A stretch of DNA of 64,000 bases from Lewinellaceae bacterium (GTDB taxonomy: Bacteria; Bacteroidota; Bacteroidia; Chitinophagales; Saprospiraceae), in NCBI GenBank assembly GCA_016713985.1, contig JADJOD010000003.1, positions 62,001 to 126,000 of the forward strand. The letters run 5' to 3'. Below the pieces are notes generated by a model, which was not told where the DNA came from, did no database searches, and worked only from the letters and a program-made list of their open reading frames with translations. The position numbers and the translations under genes are program-made. Positions 34,188-43,300 of this stretch are shown here, piece by piece; position 1 is the stretch's first letter; every line of letters starts with the position of its first letter.

Positions 34188-34305
34188 TATACCTCACGCC
34201 GCCAGGTTTTGTGCATGAATCATCGTGCGTAGTAATAGTCTCAATCGAAATGAGACTATTACTCGATCCCCACTCAATGCGCAAAACCTGGCGGCGTGAG
34301 GTATA
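34188..34305. mobile_element. 118-bp palindromic miniature inverted-repeat element (copy A)
   Basis: Terminal arms TATACCTCACGCCGCCAGGT... (34188-34216) and its complement (34277-34305) match at 28 of 29 positions. Inside is a second perfect stem, AGTAATAGTCTCA (34231-34243) with TGAGACTATTACT (34251-34263). No coding sequence fits. It occupies most of the 410-bp gap upstream of the T9SS-cargo gene; the rest of that gap shows no gene. A half copy lies beyond that gene at 36013. Read as a non-autonomous mobile element or a very strong bidirectional hairpin. Confidence 0.7.
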
Positions 34306-34489
34306 CATTAAAAGTTTATTACACGTTAAATTTTATCCTGATACGGACAATAGTCTTGTGTATGAGTTATGTTTGCAAGTTCCGGGCGCCCGTGTGGCAA
34401 TCACATCGAATTGTTTTTAACACACGCGCCATTGATCAATGAAAATATATTGTGCTAACACCCTGAAATTCAAATTTAATTATATTATC

Positions 34490-35980
34490 ATGAAAAGTTA
34501 TTTACTGCCCCTTCTGTGCATTTTATGCACGGTGATGTCTGTACACGCGCAATGCCCGGGATCCCCCATTACGCTCAGCACGCAGACCCAGATCAACAAT
34601 TTTCCAAGTACCTATCCCGGCTGTTCGGTTGTGAATGTGAGCGTCACGATCCAGGGCAATACGATCACCAACCTGAACGGCCTGAGCAGCATCACATCCA
34701 TTACGAAGAGCCTGTTTCTTTTCAACAACCCGGCCCTTACCTCGCTGAGCGGCCTGTCCAACCTCTCGAATATCGGCGTGGAGCTCACCCTCGATAACAA
34801 CGATGCGCTCACCGACTTAACCGGGCTGGAAAACCTGCCCTTTATCGGAGGCACCCTGACGATAACGGGCAACGCAGCCCTGGCCAATTTAAACGCGTTG
34901 AATAACCTCGACCACATCAACGGCTCATTGTTGGTATCGTTTAACCCAACGCTCACCGATTTGAGCGGACTGGATAATGTGGAGTTTACGGGCCGCTTTC
35001 TGCAAATCAACAACAACAACAACCTGACGGCTATCAACAGCCTGAACAGCCTGACGGAGGTGGGCAACAATGTATCCACAAACGGCAGATACCTCAGCAT
35101 CACATCGAACCAGAACCTGCTCACCCTGAATGGTTTTGCCAACCTCGAATCGGTCGGTACGGATTTCGAAATCACCAATAACGGCAACTTAGTCACGCTT
35201 GACGCGTTCGGCAACCTCGCCACGGTCGGCGGAGAATTTGCCATTTCCAATAACCCCGATCTGACTTCGGTGGCAGATTTTGCCAGTTTGTCGTCCATCG
35301 CCAACGGCCTTACCATCTCCAACAACAACGTTTTGACCGATTGCGCCTCCCAGGGGATTTGTGATTACCTCGCCGGACCGGGCTCCGCCACCATCTCCAA
35401 CAATGATCCGGGTTGCAATTCGGTTGCCCAGGTTGAAACGGCATGCCTCTCTTTGCCGGTAAAACTCACCGATTTTGAAGGAACAACTGAAAACGAAGGA
35501 GTGACGCTGAACTGGACCACGGCTTCGGAAAAAAACAACGCCCGGTTTGAAGTGGAACACAGCGCCCACGATACCCGGCATTTTCAGGTAATCGGCAAAG
35601 TTGCCGGGCATGGTACCACGTTTTCTGAAAACCGGTATGAACTTTTTCACCTCCAACCGCAGCCAGGAGCCAATTATTACCGCCTGAAACAAGTGGATTT
35701 TGACGAAAAATACGAATACTCGAACATCATCGGCGTTTTTATCAACAGCGACCAGGTAGCGGTGGATATTTTCCCCAACCCGACCACCGGAGCCCTTTTG
35801 ATCAAAGGCGCTGCCCTGGCAGGAACCGCCAGATTGACCGATATAACAGGAAGCCTCATACTGACACAAACCCTGGGCGAAAACAACCTGCTGGATTTGA
35901 CCGATCAACCCAATGGCATGTATCTGCTTGAAATTCAAACGGAAAGCCAAAAAACGCTTACGCGGATTATTAAGGAGTAA
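34490..35980 (+). CDS. Leucine-rich-like repeat protein with T9SS C-terminal domain
   Basis: About 496 residues from the ATG at 34490 (MKSYLLPLLCILCTVMSVHAQ signal peptide). Residues about 45-320 are repeats of receptor L/LRR-like type with regular N-rich strands such as NPALTSLSGLSNLSNIG, NDALTDLTGLENLPFIGG and NNNLTAINSLNSL, forming a parallel solenoid. An Fn3-like segment (LTDFEGTTENEGVTLNWTTASEKNNARFEVE) and the type A T9SS domain follow (DIFPNPTTGALLIKG ... QPNGMYLLEIQTESQKTLTRIIKE). It is probably displayed or secreted. An alternative start at 34439 adds an unlikely leader. The gene is flanked by the palindromic elements A and A'. Confidence 0.85.
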   Translation: MKSYLLPLLCILCTVMSVHAQCPGSPITLSTQTQINNFPSTYPGCSVVNVSVTIQGNTITNLNGLSSITSITKSLFLFNNPALTSLSGLSNLSNIGVELTLDNNDALTDLTGLENLPFIGGTLTITGNAALANLNALNNLDHINGSLLVSFNPTLTDLSGLDNVEFTGRFLQINNNNNLTAINSLNSLTEVGNNVSTNGRYLSITSNQNLLTLNGFANLESVGTDFEITNNGNLVTLDAFGNLATVGGEFAISNNPDLTSVADFASLSSIANGLTISNNNVLTDCASQGICDYLAGPGSATISNNDPGCNSVAQVETACLSLPVKLTDFEGTTENEGVTLNWTTASEKNNARFEVEHSAHDTRHFQVIGKVAGHGTTFSENRYELFHLQPQPGANYYRLKQVDFDEKYEYSNIIGVFINSDQVAVDIFPNPTTGALLIKGAALAGTARLTDITGSLILTQTLGENNLLDLTDQPNGMYLLEIQTESQKTLTRIIKE

Positions 35981-36012
35981 GAATGTTATTGCTGAAAAAA
36001 ATGGAAGCGGAT

Positions 36013-36077
36013 TATACCTCACGCCGCCAGGTTTTGTGCATGGATCTAATAGTCTCAATCTCAATGAGGTTATTACT
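36013..36077. mobile_element. Half copy (A') of the palindromic element
   Basis: The 29-bp left arm of element A is identical here (36013-36041) and is followed by a degraded inner stem (TAATAGTCTCAATC ... TGAGGTTATTACT). The right arm is missing; instead, element B begins immediately afterwards at 36079, suggesting a later insertion or deletion. Confidence 0.65.
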
Positions 36078-36078
36078 T

Positions 36079-36264
36079 AACTCAAGTTGTGACCTACAGC
36101 GGCAGAGCCGCGAGATATTAGTAGCAGGCGGTTCAATCAAGAAAACAAGGTGCGTAGCACCGGGGATATTACGGTGCTACGCACCTCTTGCCCTGCTGAA
36201 TGTCATTTCTACAACTATTTACGGTGCGCTGCACCGGCAAAATGAGTAGATCACAACTTGAGTT
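36079..36264. mobile_element. 186-bp inverted-repeat element (B) with internal hairpins
   Basis: Ends AACTCAAGTTGTGACCTAC (36079-36097) and GTAGATCACAACTTGAGTT (36246-36264) are inverted repeats at 18 of 19 positions. Inside are the hairpin GGTGCGTAGCACCG ... CGGTGCTACGCACC and shorter palindromes (CGGCAGAGCCG, GGTGCGCTGCACC). No coding sequence fits. It abuts the broken right end of A' and ends 28 bases before the stop of the DUF1501 gene; this accounts for the 310-bp gap. Confidence 0.7.
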
Positions 36265-36292
36265 AATTAATCCCCAACAATCTCAACAATAA

Positions 36293-37510
36293 TCACACAA
36301 ACCCCAAAACCTCGTACGATCCACCCAGCGCCGTTTGTATATCGGCGCCGAGCCAGTTTTTCAACAAAGTGGCATATACCTGCCTGAAATCCACCTGAAA
36401 TTTCAAATCGCCTTCATCGAGGTCGGTTAGGTCGGGCAGGGGATTGAGAAAACCCTTTTGCCGGAGTGCGCCACCCATAAAAAACATCTGGTTGGCGGTG
36501 CCGTGGTCGGTGCCGCCGGAAGCATTTTGCGACACACGCCGGCCGAATTCTGAAAAGGTGGTCACCAAAACGTCGTTCCATTTGCCATGGGTCTTCATGT
36601 CTTTGGCAAATACCTCCAGGGCGCCGTTGATCTGTTCGAACAACCTTTTTTGCTGCATTTCCTGGTTAATATGGGTGTCAAAACTGCCGATGGAGACGTA
36701 GTACACCGAAGTATCCGTATCCGACAGGATCAGGGAGGCTACGGTTTTGAGACTTTTCCCCAATTCGGAGGCCGGGTAAGCCGCCGTGGTAGGTTTACTG
36801 CGGCTTTGTTCGAACAAATAATCGGCTCCGGAAAGTGTTTCGGCCATGGTTTTGTACAAATACTCAACTGGCGTTTCTTCCTGACGGATTGGGCCGTGTG
36901 CGGCAGCCCAGGCGCTAAAATAGGGACTTCGCGCGGCTTCGTGGAGTTTTTTGGGGTCCTGAAGCGCCAACCCCTTCACCTTATCTCCTTTCAACACGAG
37001 GCTGAGTGTATCGTCGATCTCCAGCGCTACCGGCGAGCAGCCGCCTTTTCGTATACCGGTACCGCTGCATTGCGCATCCAGGTAACGCCCCAGCCACCCC
37101 GTTTGCCAATACTCGTCCGAGGGGCTGGCCGAGTGCCAGATATCCATACTCCTGAAGTGCGAACGGTCGGGATTGGGATAACCCACACTGTTTAAAATGG
37201 CCAGTTCGCCGTTGTCGTACAGGCTTTTTAGCGCCGGAAGGGCCGGATGTAACCCCGCTTCGGAGCCGAGTGACAGGGTGTTCTCCCGTTTGATGCCGAG
37301 GCGGGGGCGTTCTTTGTAATAGATATCGTTGCGCACCGGGATTACGGTATTCAGGCCGTCATTACCGCCGCTCAGTTGGAGGATCACGAGCACTTTTCCA
37401 TTGGGCGCCAGGGCGCCCGGGTTTTCCATGGCTTTTAAAAATTGGGGCAGCCAAAGGGAAGCCGTTGCCAGCGAGCCGGTTTTTAGGAAATCTCTGCGTT
37501 TGATAAGCAT
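36293..37510 (-). CDS. DUF1501 domain-containing protein, partner of DUF1800
   Basis: About 405 residues from the ATG at 37510 (MLIKRRDFLKTGSLATASL, Tat-type leader with RRDFLK). Family features: KVLVILQLSGGNDGLNTVIPVRNDIYYKERP, the alkaline-phosphatase-like VTTFSEFGRRVSQNASGGTDHGTANQMFF, and the C-terminal FQVDFRQVYATLLKNWLGAD. It follows the DUF1800 gene by 47 bases on the same strand, the usual genomic pair in Bacteroidota and Planctomycetota. Both are probably exported; biochemical roles are unknown. Confidence 0.9.
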   Translation of the reverse strand: MLIKRRDFLKTGSLATASLWLPQFLKAMENPGALAPNGKVLVILQLSGGNDGLNTVIPVRNDIYYKERPRLGIKRENTLSLGSEAGLHPALPALKSLYDNGELAILNSVGYPNPDRSHFRSMDIWHSASPSDEYWQTGWLGRYLDAQCSGTGIRKGGCSPVALEIDDTLSLVLKGDKVKGLALQDPKKLHEAARSPYFSAWAAAHGPIRQEETPVEYLYKTMAETLSGADYLFEQSRSKPTTAAYPASELGKSLKTVASLILSDTDTSVYYVSIGSFDTHINQEMQQKRLFEQINGALEVFAKDMKTHGKWNDVLVTTFSEFGRRVSQNASGGTDHGTANQMFFMGGALRQKGFLNPLPDLTDLDEGDLKFQVDFRQVYATLLKNWLGADIQTALGGSYEVLGFV

Positions 37511-37557
37511 GATCTGGTCAGGTTGGATCGGTGAAAAAAATAAACGACGCCGGCTGT

Positions 37558-38985
37558 TTAACAAAGTTGGTATTCCGGGGTGGCCATCAACTGGATCATG
37601 GCCGTTTTTACCAGAGCGTCGCGGCTGCTGCGGTCGGTATGTTGCTGTAAAACTTCCAGGGGCAAATGGCCGGACGAGCTCGCCCAGAGATACTTCGCTA
37701 TGGCTGGAATGAGTTCTTTTTCAGGCACTTGCCGGAACAGCTGAAATACGGGTTGCCAATCCAGCGTAGCGCCCAGGCGCCGTTTGCCGCCCGGTTTTTC
37801 GTCGCGGCCCATTTGCTGGTCGTCATCCGATTTTGTATTCATTTCGAAGTCGCGGCCGGCATACAACAATTGTGGAATACGCAGGCGCAGCATGAGCGAG
37901 CTGCTGTCGATCCAGTTTTTTCCGCCGGGCCAGCCCGCCACATTGGGCGGATAAAAAAGCACCTGGCCGAGGGCGCGTTGCAACAACATTTGTGATTCCG
38001 GGTGATCGGGCTCAAGAGGAAGGGCGCGGCGAATGCCGATCCAGAGTTCTACGGGCGATTTGATTTTGTTTCCGGTATTTTCCGGGGCGTAAAACCAGTC
38101 GCTGCGCACGATGTCGTCGAGCAGGCGGGTGATCTGGTACCCGGAGTCGTAAAACCGCCCGGCCAGCCAGTCGATGCGGTCATCGGGAATCAGTTCGTCG
38201 TTGACGAGGAATTTGTACAGTTTCCGGGTGACAAACCGGGCGGTCTGGCGTTGTTCGAGCAGCATATCGAGTACATTGTCGCCGTCGAATTTGCCGGTTT
38301 TGCCGAGCAGGGTTTTGGCGTTGGCGTCGTGTTGCGCTTTGCGGAATACGAAGTCGCCGTTCAGCCGGAACCCCCACCCCGTAAAGGCCCGGGCGGCTTC
38401 CTTGATGTCGTTTTCGGTGTAATGGCCTCTGCCCAGCGTAAAAAGTTCCATGACTTCGCGGGCGAAGTTTTCGTTGGGATGTTGTTTTTTATTTTGCTGG
38501 TTGTTGAGGAATGCCAGCATCGCCGCCGATTTGGAAACCCCGCGCAACAAATCGCCGAAATTGCCGATGGCATGGGTCCGGATCACGTGTAACATTTGCT
38601 GCTGATACAGGATGTTGAAATTACGGCTCGCAAAATGTCCGTGCCAGAACAACGCCATTTTTTCTCGCAACTGCGACCGGGTGTGCGTCATTTCCTCGAT
38701 CCAGTGCAGATTGAGGCTGCGGATGTTGTCGCGGCTTTTTTCCCGAATCTCCTTTTTTTCTTCCTTGTCTAAATCGCCGCGTTCCATTTTGCCGAGTTCC
38801 CCGACTCCCATCAGGAGGCCTTTTATCGCGTTGTCAGCCACGTCAAAATAGACCGGCTCCGGGATGGAATCGTCTTTTAACTTGGGCCACCACGACGATT
38901 CGGGCAATGCGGCCCATTGTTCCCAACTTTTGGTGCGTGGCCCGAAACCGACACGCCAGAGCAAATGTTGCAGTTTGTTCATCAT
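37558..38985 (-). CDS. DUF1800 domain-containing protein
   Basis: A 475-residue protein typical of DUF1800: LNLHWIEEMTHTRSQLREKMALFWHGHFAS near residue 90, then LRGVSKSAAMLAFLNNQQNKK and ENFAREVMELFTLGRGHYTENDIKEAARAFTGWGF, the family's most conserved segment, followed by LYKFLVNDELI and FYPPNVAGWPGGKNWIDSSSLMLRL. It is transcribed first, with a DUF1501 gene 47 bases downstream. No clear signal peptide is seen in this frame (MMNKLQHLLWRVGFGP), so it may be cytoplasmic or co-exported with its Tat partner. Function unknown. Confidence 0.9.
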   Translation of the reverse strand: MMNKLQHLLWRVGFGPRTKSWEQWAALPESSWWPKLKDDSIPEPVYFDVADNAIKGLLMGVGELGKMERGDLDKEEKKEIREKSRDNIRSLNLHWIEEMTHTRSQLREKMALFWHGHFASRNFNILYQQQMLHVIRTHAIGNFGDLLRGVSKSAAMLAFLNNQQNKKQHPNENFAREVMELFTLGRGHYTENDIKEAARAFTGWGFRLNGDFVFRKAQHDANAKTLLGKTGKFDGDNVLDMLLEQRQTARFVTRKLYKFLVNDELIPDDRIDWLAGRFYDSGYQITRLLDDIVRSDWFYAPENTGNKIKSPVELWIGIRRALPLEPDHPESQMLLQRALGQVLFYPPNVAGWPGGKNWIDSSSLMLRLRIPQLLYAGRDFEMNTKSDDDQQMGRDEKPGGKRRLGATLDWQPVFQLFRQVPEKELIPAIAKYLWASSSGHLPLEVLQQHTDRSSRDALVKTAMIQLMATPEYQLC

Positions 38986-39131
38986 TTTTGAATAGACGGT
39001 TGAACGATCAAAACGCGAAAAAGAACACAGCCTTGTTGCACTTGGTAGATAATCACCTGCGTTTGATCTTTTTCAACAGACGAATCAAAACGACAGACGT
39101 TTAATGCCTTAACGCAACTTTAATACTCTCC

Positions 39132-39139
39132 TATCTTTG
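39132..39139 (+). promoter_or_regulatory. -7 promoter box for ddl
   Basis: TATCTTTG matches TAnnTTTG and lies 46 bases before the GTG at 39186 (37 before the TTG at 39177), in the 190-bp region shared with the divergent DUF1800 gene. No good -33 was found. Confidence 0.5.
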
Positions 39140-39185
39140 CAGCGTATTTTGCAAATCTCCTATTCAACGATTCAACTTGTCAACA

Positions 39186-40148
39186 GTGAAAAACATTGCC
39201 ATTCTCACCGGCGGCGATTCCGAAGAACGTGTCATTTCGCTCAAAAGTGGCCAGGTCGTGCGCGATCACTTGCCCAAAGACCGGTACCGCAGTTTTCTCA
39301 TCGATATTCAGAAAGCCGACTGGCGTGACCTGGAGTCGGGTATCCAGGTGGACAAAAACGATTTTTCACTGACCATTCAGGGTGATAAAATCCACTTCGA
39401 TTGCGCTTTTGCGGCCTTGCACGGCGCACCGCTGGAAGACGGCAAGATGCAGGGATATCTGGAAATGCTCGGTATCCCCTACACCTGTTGCGACGGTTAT
39501 GTAAGCGCCCTGACCATGAATAAACACAATACCAAAGCGCAAATGGCGCAATACGGCTCGGTGCCTATGGCCAGATCCGTGTTGGTGAGAAAAGGAGAAA
39601 AGGTTGATTTTGAACGATTTGTGTCTCTTGGGCTGCCCCTGTTTGTAAAACCTAATACCCACGGCTCCAGCTTTGGCGTCAGCAAAGTAAAAACCGCAGA
39701 CGCCTTGCCGGCAGCCATTGAAGAAGCCCTGAAATTTGACAACGAAGCAGTGGTGGAAAGTTTTTTACCGGGACGTGAGTTTTCCAATGGTGTGTTGCGG
39801 GTAGCCGGCGAAATCGTGGTTTTGCCGGTAACAGAGATCATCCCCGAAACGGAATTTTTTGACTTTGCCGCCAAATACGAAGGCAAATCAAAAGAGATTA
39901 CCCCGGCTGAACTTTCGGCCGAACTGACCCGGCAATGTCAGGAAAGGTCCCGTTTTTTATACGAAGCATTAAAATGCCGAAGTGTGGTGCGCTTTGATTT
40001 TATCCTGGTTGGCGATATCTTTAACTTCCTGGAAGCCAATACGATACCGGGTATTTCACCGGCCAGTATCGTGCCGCAGCAGGCGCGCGCGCACGGGTGG
40101 GAACTGGGGGATTTTTTCTCCCTGCTGATCGAGGAAGCGTTGAGGTAG
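39186..40148 (+). CDS. ddl: D-alanine--D-alanine ligase
   Basis: About 320 residues. Adds two D-alanines to make the terminal dipeptide of peptidoglycan precursors. Visible motifs: MKNIAILTGGDSEERVISLKSG at the start, the serine loop region AALHGAPLEDGKMQGYLEMLGIPYT, PLFVKPNTHGSSFGVSKVKTADALPAAI (ATP grasp), and the metal-binding end FNFLEANTIPGISPASIVP. GTG at 39186 (V-K-N-I-A...) is preferred to the TTG at 39177, which would add three residues; no ATG is available. It is first and only in its transcription unit. Confidence 0.92.
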   Translation: MKNIAILTGGDSEERVISLKSGQVVRDHLPKDRYRSFLIDIQKADWRDLESGIQVDKNDFSLTIQGDKIHFDCAFAALHGAPLEDGKMQGYLEMLGIPYTCCDGYVSALTMNKHNTKAQMAQYGSVPMARSVLVRKGEKVDFERFVSLGLPLFVKPNTHGSSFGVSKVKTADALPAAIEEALKFDNEAVVESFLPGREFSNGVLRVAGEIVVLPVTEIIPETEFFDFAAKYEGKSKEITPAELSAELTRQCQERSRFLYEALKCRSVVRFDFILVGDIFNFLEANTIPGISPASIVPQQARAHGWELGDFFSLLIEEALR

Positions 40149-40395
40149 AAGCATGCCGCAAACAGGTGAAGGTGTTTGCTTAAGTATGGTATGCCTTTTT
40201 ATTGATTGTTGATCTTCAGTGATTTATTATTATTAATTTCACCCACTCCCCCTTTCTCCCCTTTGGGAAACTCTTTTGTCCTGTTCAGTAAGTTTGATCT
40301 TACCCTGTAAAAGCATACGGTGTTCATTTGCTTTTGCATGTTAAAAATGTCGCCAGCATGAATTTTTCGTGGCGGATCATTTAATTATTGAAAAG

Positions 40396-43300
40396 ATGAA
40401 AAGTTTACCCACTGTTTCGCATTTGGATGTTGCTGTTTTTGATGCAATCATTTTCCGGCATGGTACAAGCGCAAGTTCCGCACTGCAAATTGGGGTTTCA
40501 ATTTTTCCCTTATTTCTGCGACCTCGACTCCATCGTCGTTAAAGCGCTTGCTTATGGAGGAGCAGACCCATACACCTACATGTGGTCCACCGGGGCTACC
40601 ACACCGACAATAGTTGTACCAAACGACGGGCAGAATGTGTATTGTGTAACCATCACCGGCGTCAACGGGTGCACCATGTCAAATTGTATCTCTACGGCTT
40701 TCGGTGTAACGCCTTCGTTATACGTGACCAACCCGGCTTCATGCGGATTGCCGGTACCCATTGAAGTGGACTGGCCACAGGGCATTGCCCCGCCCAACCT
40801 CACGTATACGTGGTCGACCGGGGCGACAACGCCCACGATCACCGCGACCAGTACCGGCGTTTATTCGGTCACATTGACGGATTCTTACGGTTGTACGTAT
40901 ACTTTGGTAGATTCCCTGGTCATTTCTCCCATACCCATGCCCCAGATCACAGGCCCTGCTTCCCTTTGTTCGGGACAACCGGTTACACTGACCGTTAGCG
41001 GGGGACCCTACGATGCCTACGAGTGGTTGCCAGGCGGAGAAACCACTCCCAGCATTGTCGTTACTACTCCGGGGACCTATTCTGTTACTGTTTGGACCTC
41101 TCCGGGACCCTGCGAAGGTTCAGACGATATTACTATTTTGCCGGGCGGCAATATTCCGGCGCCCGTATTCAGTGGGCCTGCCTTCCTTTGTACAGGGCAG
41201 ACCGGGACGATTCAAATAACAAACAGCTCGAATTACTCCGGTTTTCTTTGGAGTACCGGGCAAACCACCTCTTCCATTCCCGTTAATCAGCCGGGGGTGT
41301 ATGACGTTACCGTGACCAATGCGGCGGGTTGCACCTCGACGGGCAGTTTTACCGTAACGGGCAATAACGGCAGCATCAATCTCAGTGCCAACGTCTCTCC
41401 CAACGGTTTCTGTGTCGGCGCCGATGGCTCCATCGACCTGAGTGTCAGTCCTTCGGGAAATTTCACGTATGTATGGTCGAACGGAGCAACTACGCAGGAC
41501 CTTTCCAGCCTGCCTGCAGGAACTTACACCGTCACCGTTACCAACGACGAAGTATGTACGCAAAGTGAATCTTTCGATGTCGGTTCAGATCTATTTCCGC
41601 CTATATTAAGCAATACACCTGCCACCGCCCTTTGCGGACTCAGTAACGGGGTGATTAACCTGAGTGTCGCTCCAAGCGGCGTCTACACTTATTTTTGGTC
41701 GAACGGCGCTACTACAGAAGATTTGACCAATGTAGCCGCAGGTTTTTACCAGGTGACCGTAACATCTTCACTGACGGGTTGCACGAGTACTTCGAATATC
41801 GAGGTCCAAATGCTTCTTTTTATATTCAATATCACAGGTATCACGACGCCTGCTACATCCTGCACCTCGAACAACGGCAGTATCAATATAACGATTTCTC
41901 CGGCAAATCCGATGGGGAATTTTACGTTCAACTGGTCGAACGGCGCCACAACGGAAGACCTGACGAACCTCGCTTCCGGAACCTACACCGTTACCGTTAC
42001 AGCAGGCGGCACTTGTACTGCTTCCGCAGGTTTTACGGTGACGGGGGGCGGTACTCCACCTACGGCAAGTGCTACGCCAATCGCCGCCACTTGTAGTCAA
42101 AACAATGGTAGCGTCAACTTGACCGTCACACCTCCCGGGGCGTATACTTACCTCTGGTCCAATGGAGAGACGACGCAAAATTTAACCAACGTACCCCCGG
42201 AACGTACGACGTTACGGTCACTAATGCGAACGGTTGCACAGCGATTGCCGGCGCCACGGTAACCAACACGATTGTAACACCTGTCGTCTCCGGTATTATA
42301 ACACAACCCTCGACTGGGCAAAGCGACGGGTCTATCGATATAAGCGTCTCACCTGCAGGTGCTTATACCTATACCTGGTCGAATGGTTCAACAACGGAGG
42401 ACCTTTCCAACCTGCCCGCAGGCACATACACGGTCACCGTTTCTGCAGGTGGAAATTGTACCGGAACAGCCAGTTTTATCCTGTTTTCCAGCTGTAATCT
42501 CGATGTCACGATTGAATCCGACCCTCCCGGCGGTCCGTACTTTTATTACTGTCACGACGATGTTGTCAACATCACTTTGACGGCAACAAATACAGGGGGT
42601 ACGCCACCGTTCAGTTATGCGTGGAGTTCGGGGCAAAACACACAAAGCATATTGATCACCCAGACTTTGGGCAATACATGTACCGTAACCGTCACGGACG
42701 CCGCAGGTTGCATCGCCACTGACCTCTTCCACCTCAAAACTTTTGTGATGGAAGAAATCAGTATCACGATGGGTTCTTCTTCCCCGCTTTGTTTGGGAGA
42801 TTCCCTGTTGTTGTTCACCTCTATATGGCAAAATGTCCCGCCCGGCACCACCTACCTTTGGTCAACCGGTGAAACCAGTGCCGATATTTACGTGTACGGT
42901 TCGGGTACCTACTCGGTAACCGCAACAGCCGCTTCTATCAACTGCACGGTTACTGCTTCCATCAATGTTGTTTTCAATCCCGTGCCGGATCCGGCGCCGG
43001 TAATTGTGGGTCCTGCGACGCTTTGCTCCGGCCAATCTGCCACCTTAACGGTCAGCGGAGGGCCCTTTGCCAGCTACATCTGGATTCCGCCCGGGTCTTC
43101 CGGGTCCACGCTCGACATCACCGAACCAGGCAATTATATATTGGGCGTGACAAATAGCTTTCGGTTGTTGCCGGCGTTGACGACATCGATATCCTGCCCG
43201 GGGGCACGGAGCCAATACTCGATGGCCCTTCCACCCTTTGTTCCGGGCAAAACGGCACCGTGGAAGTAACGAATGCTGCCCTGTTTACCAGTTTCAGTTG

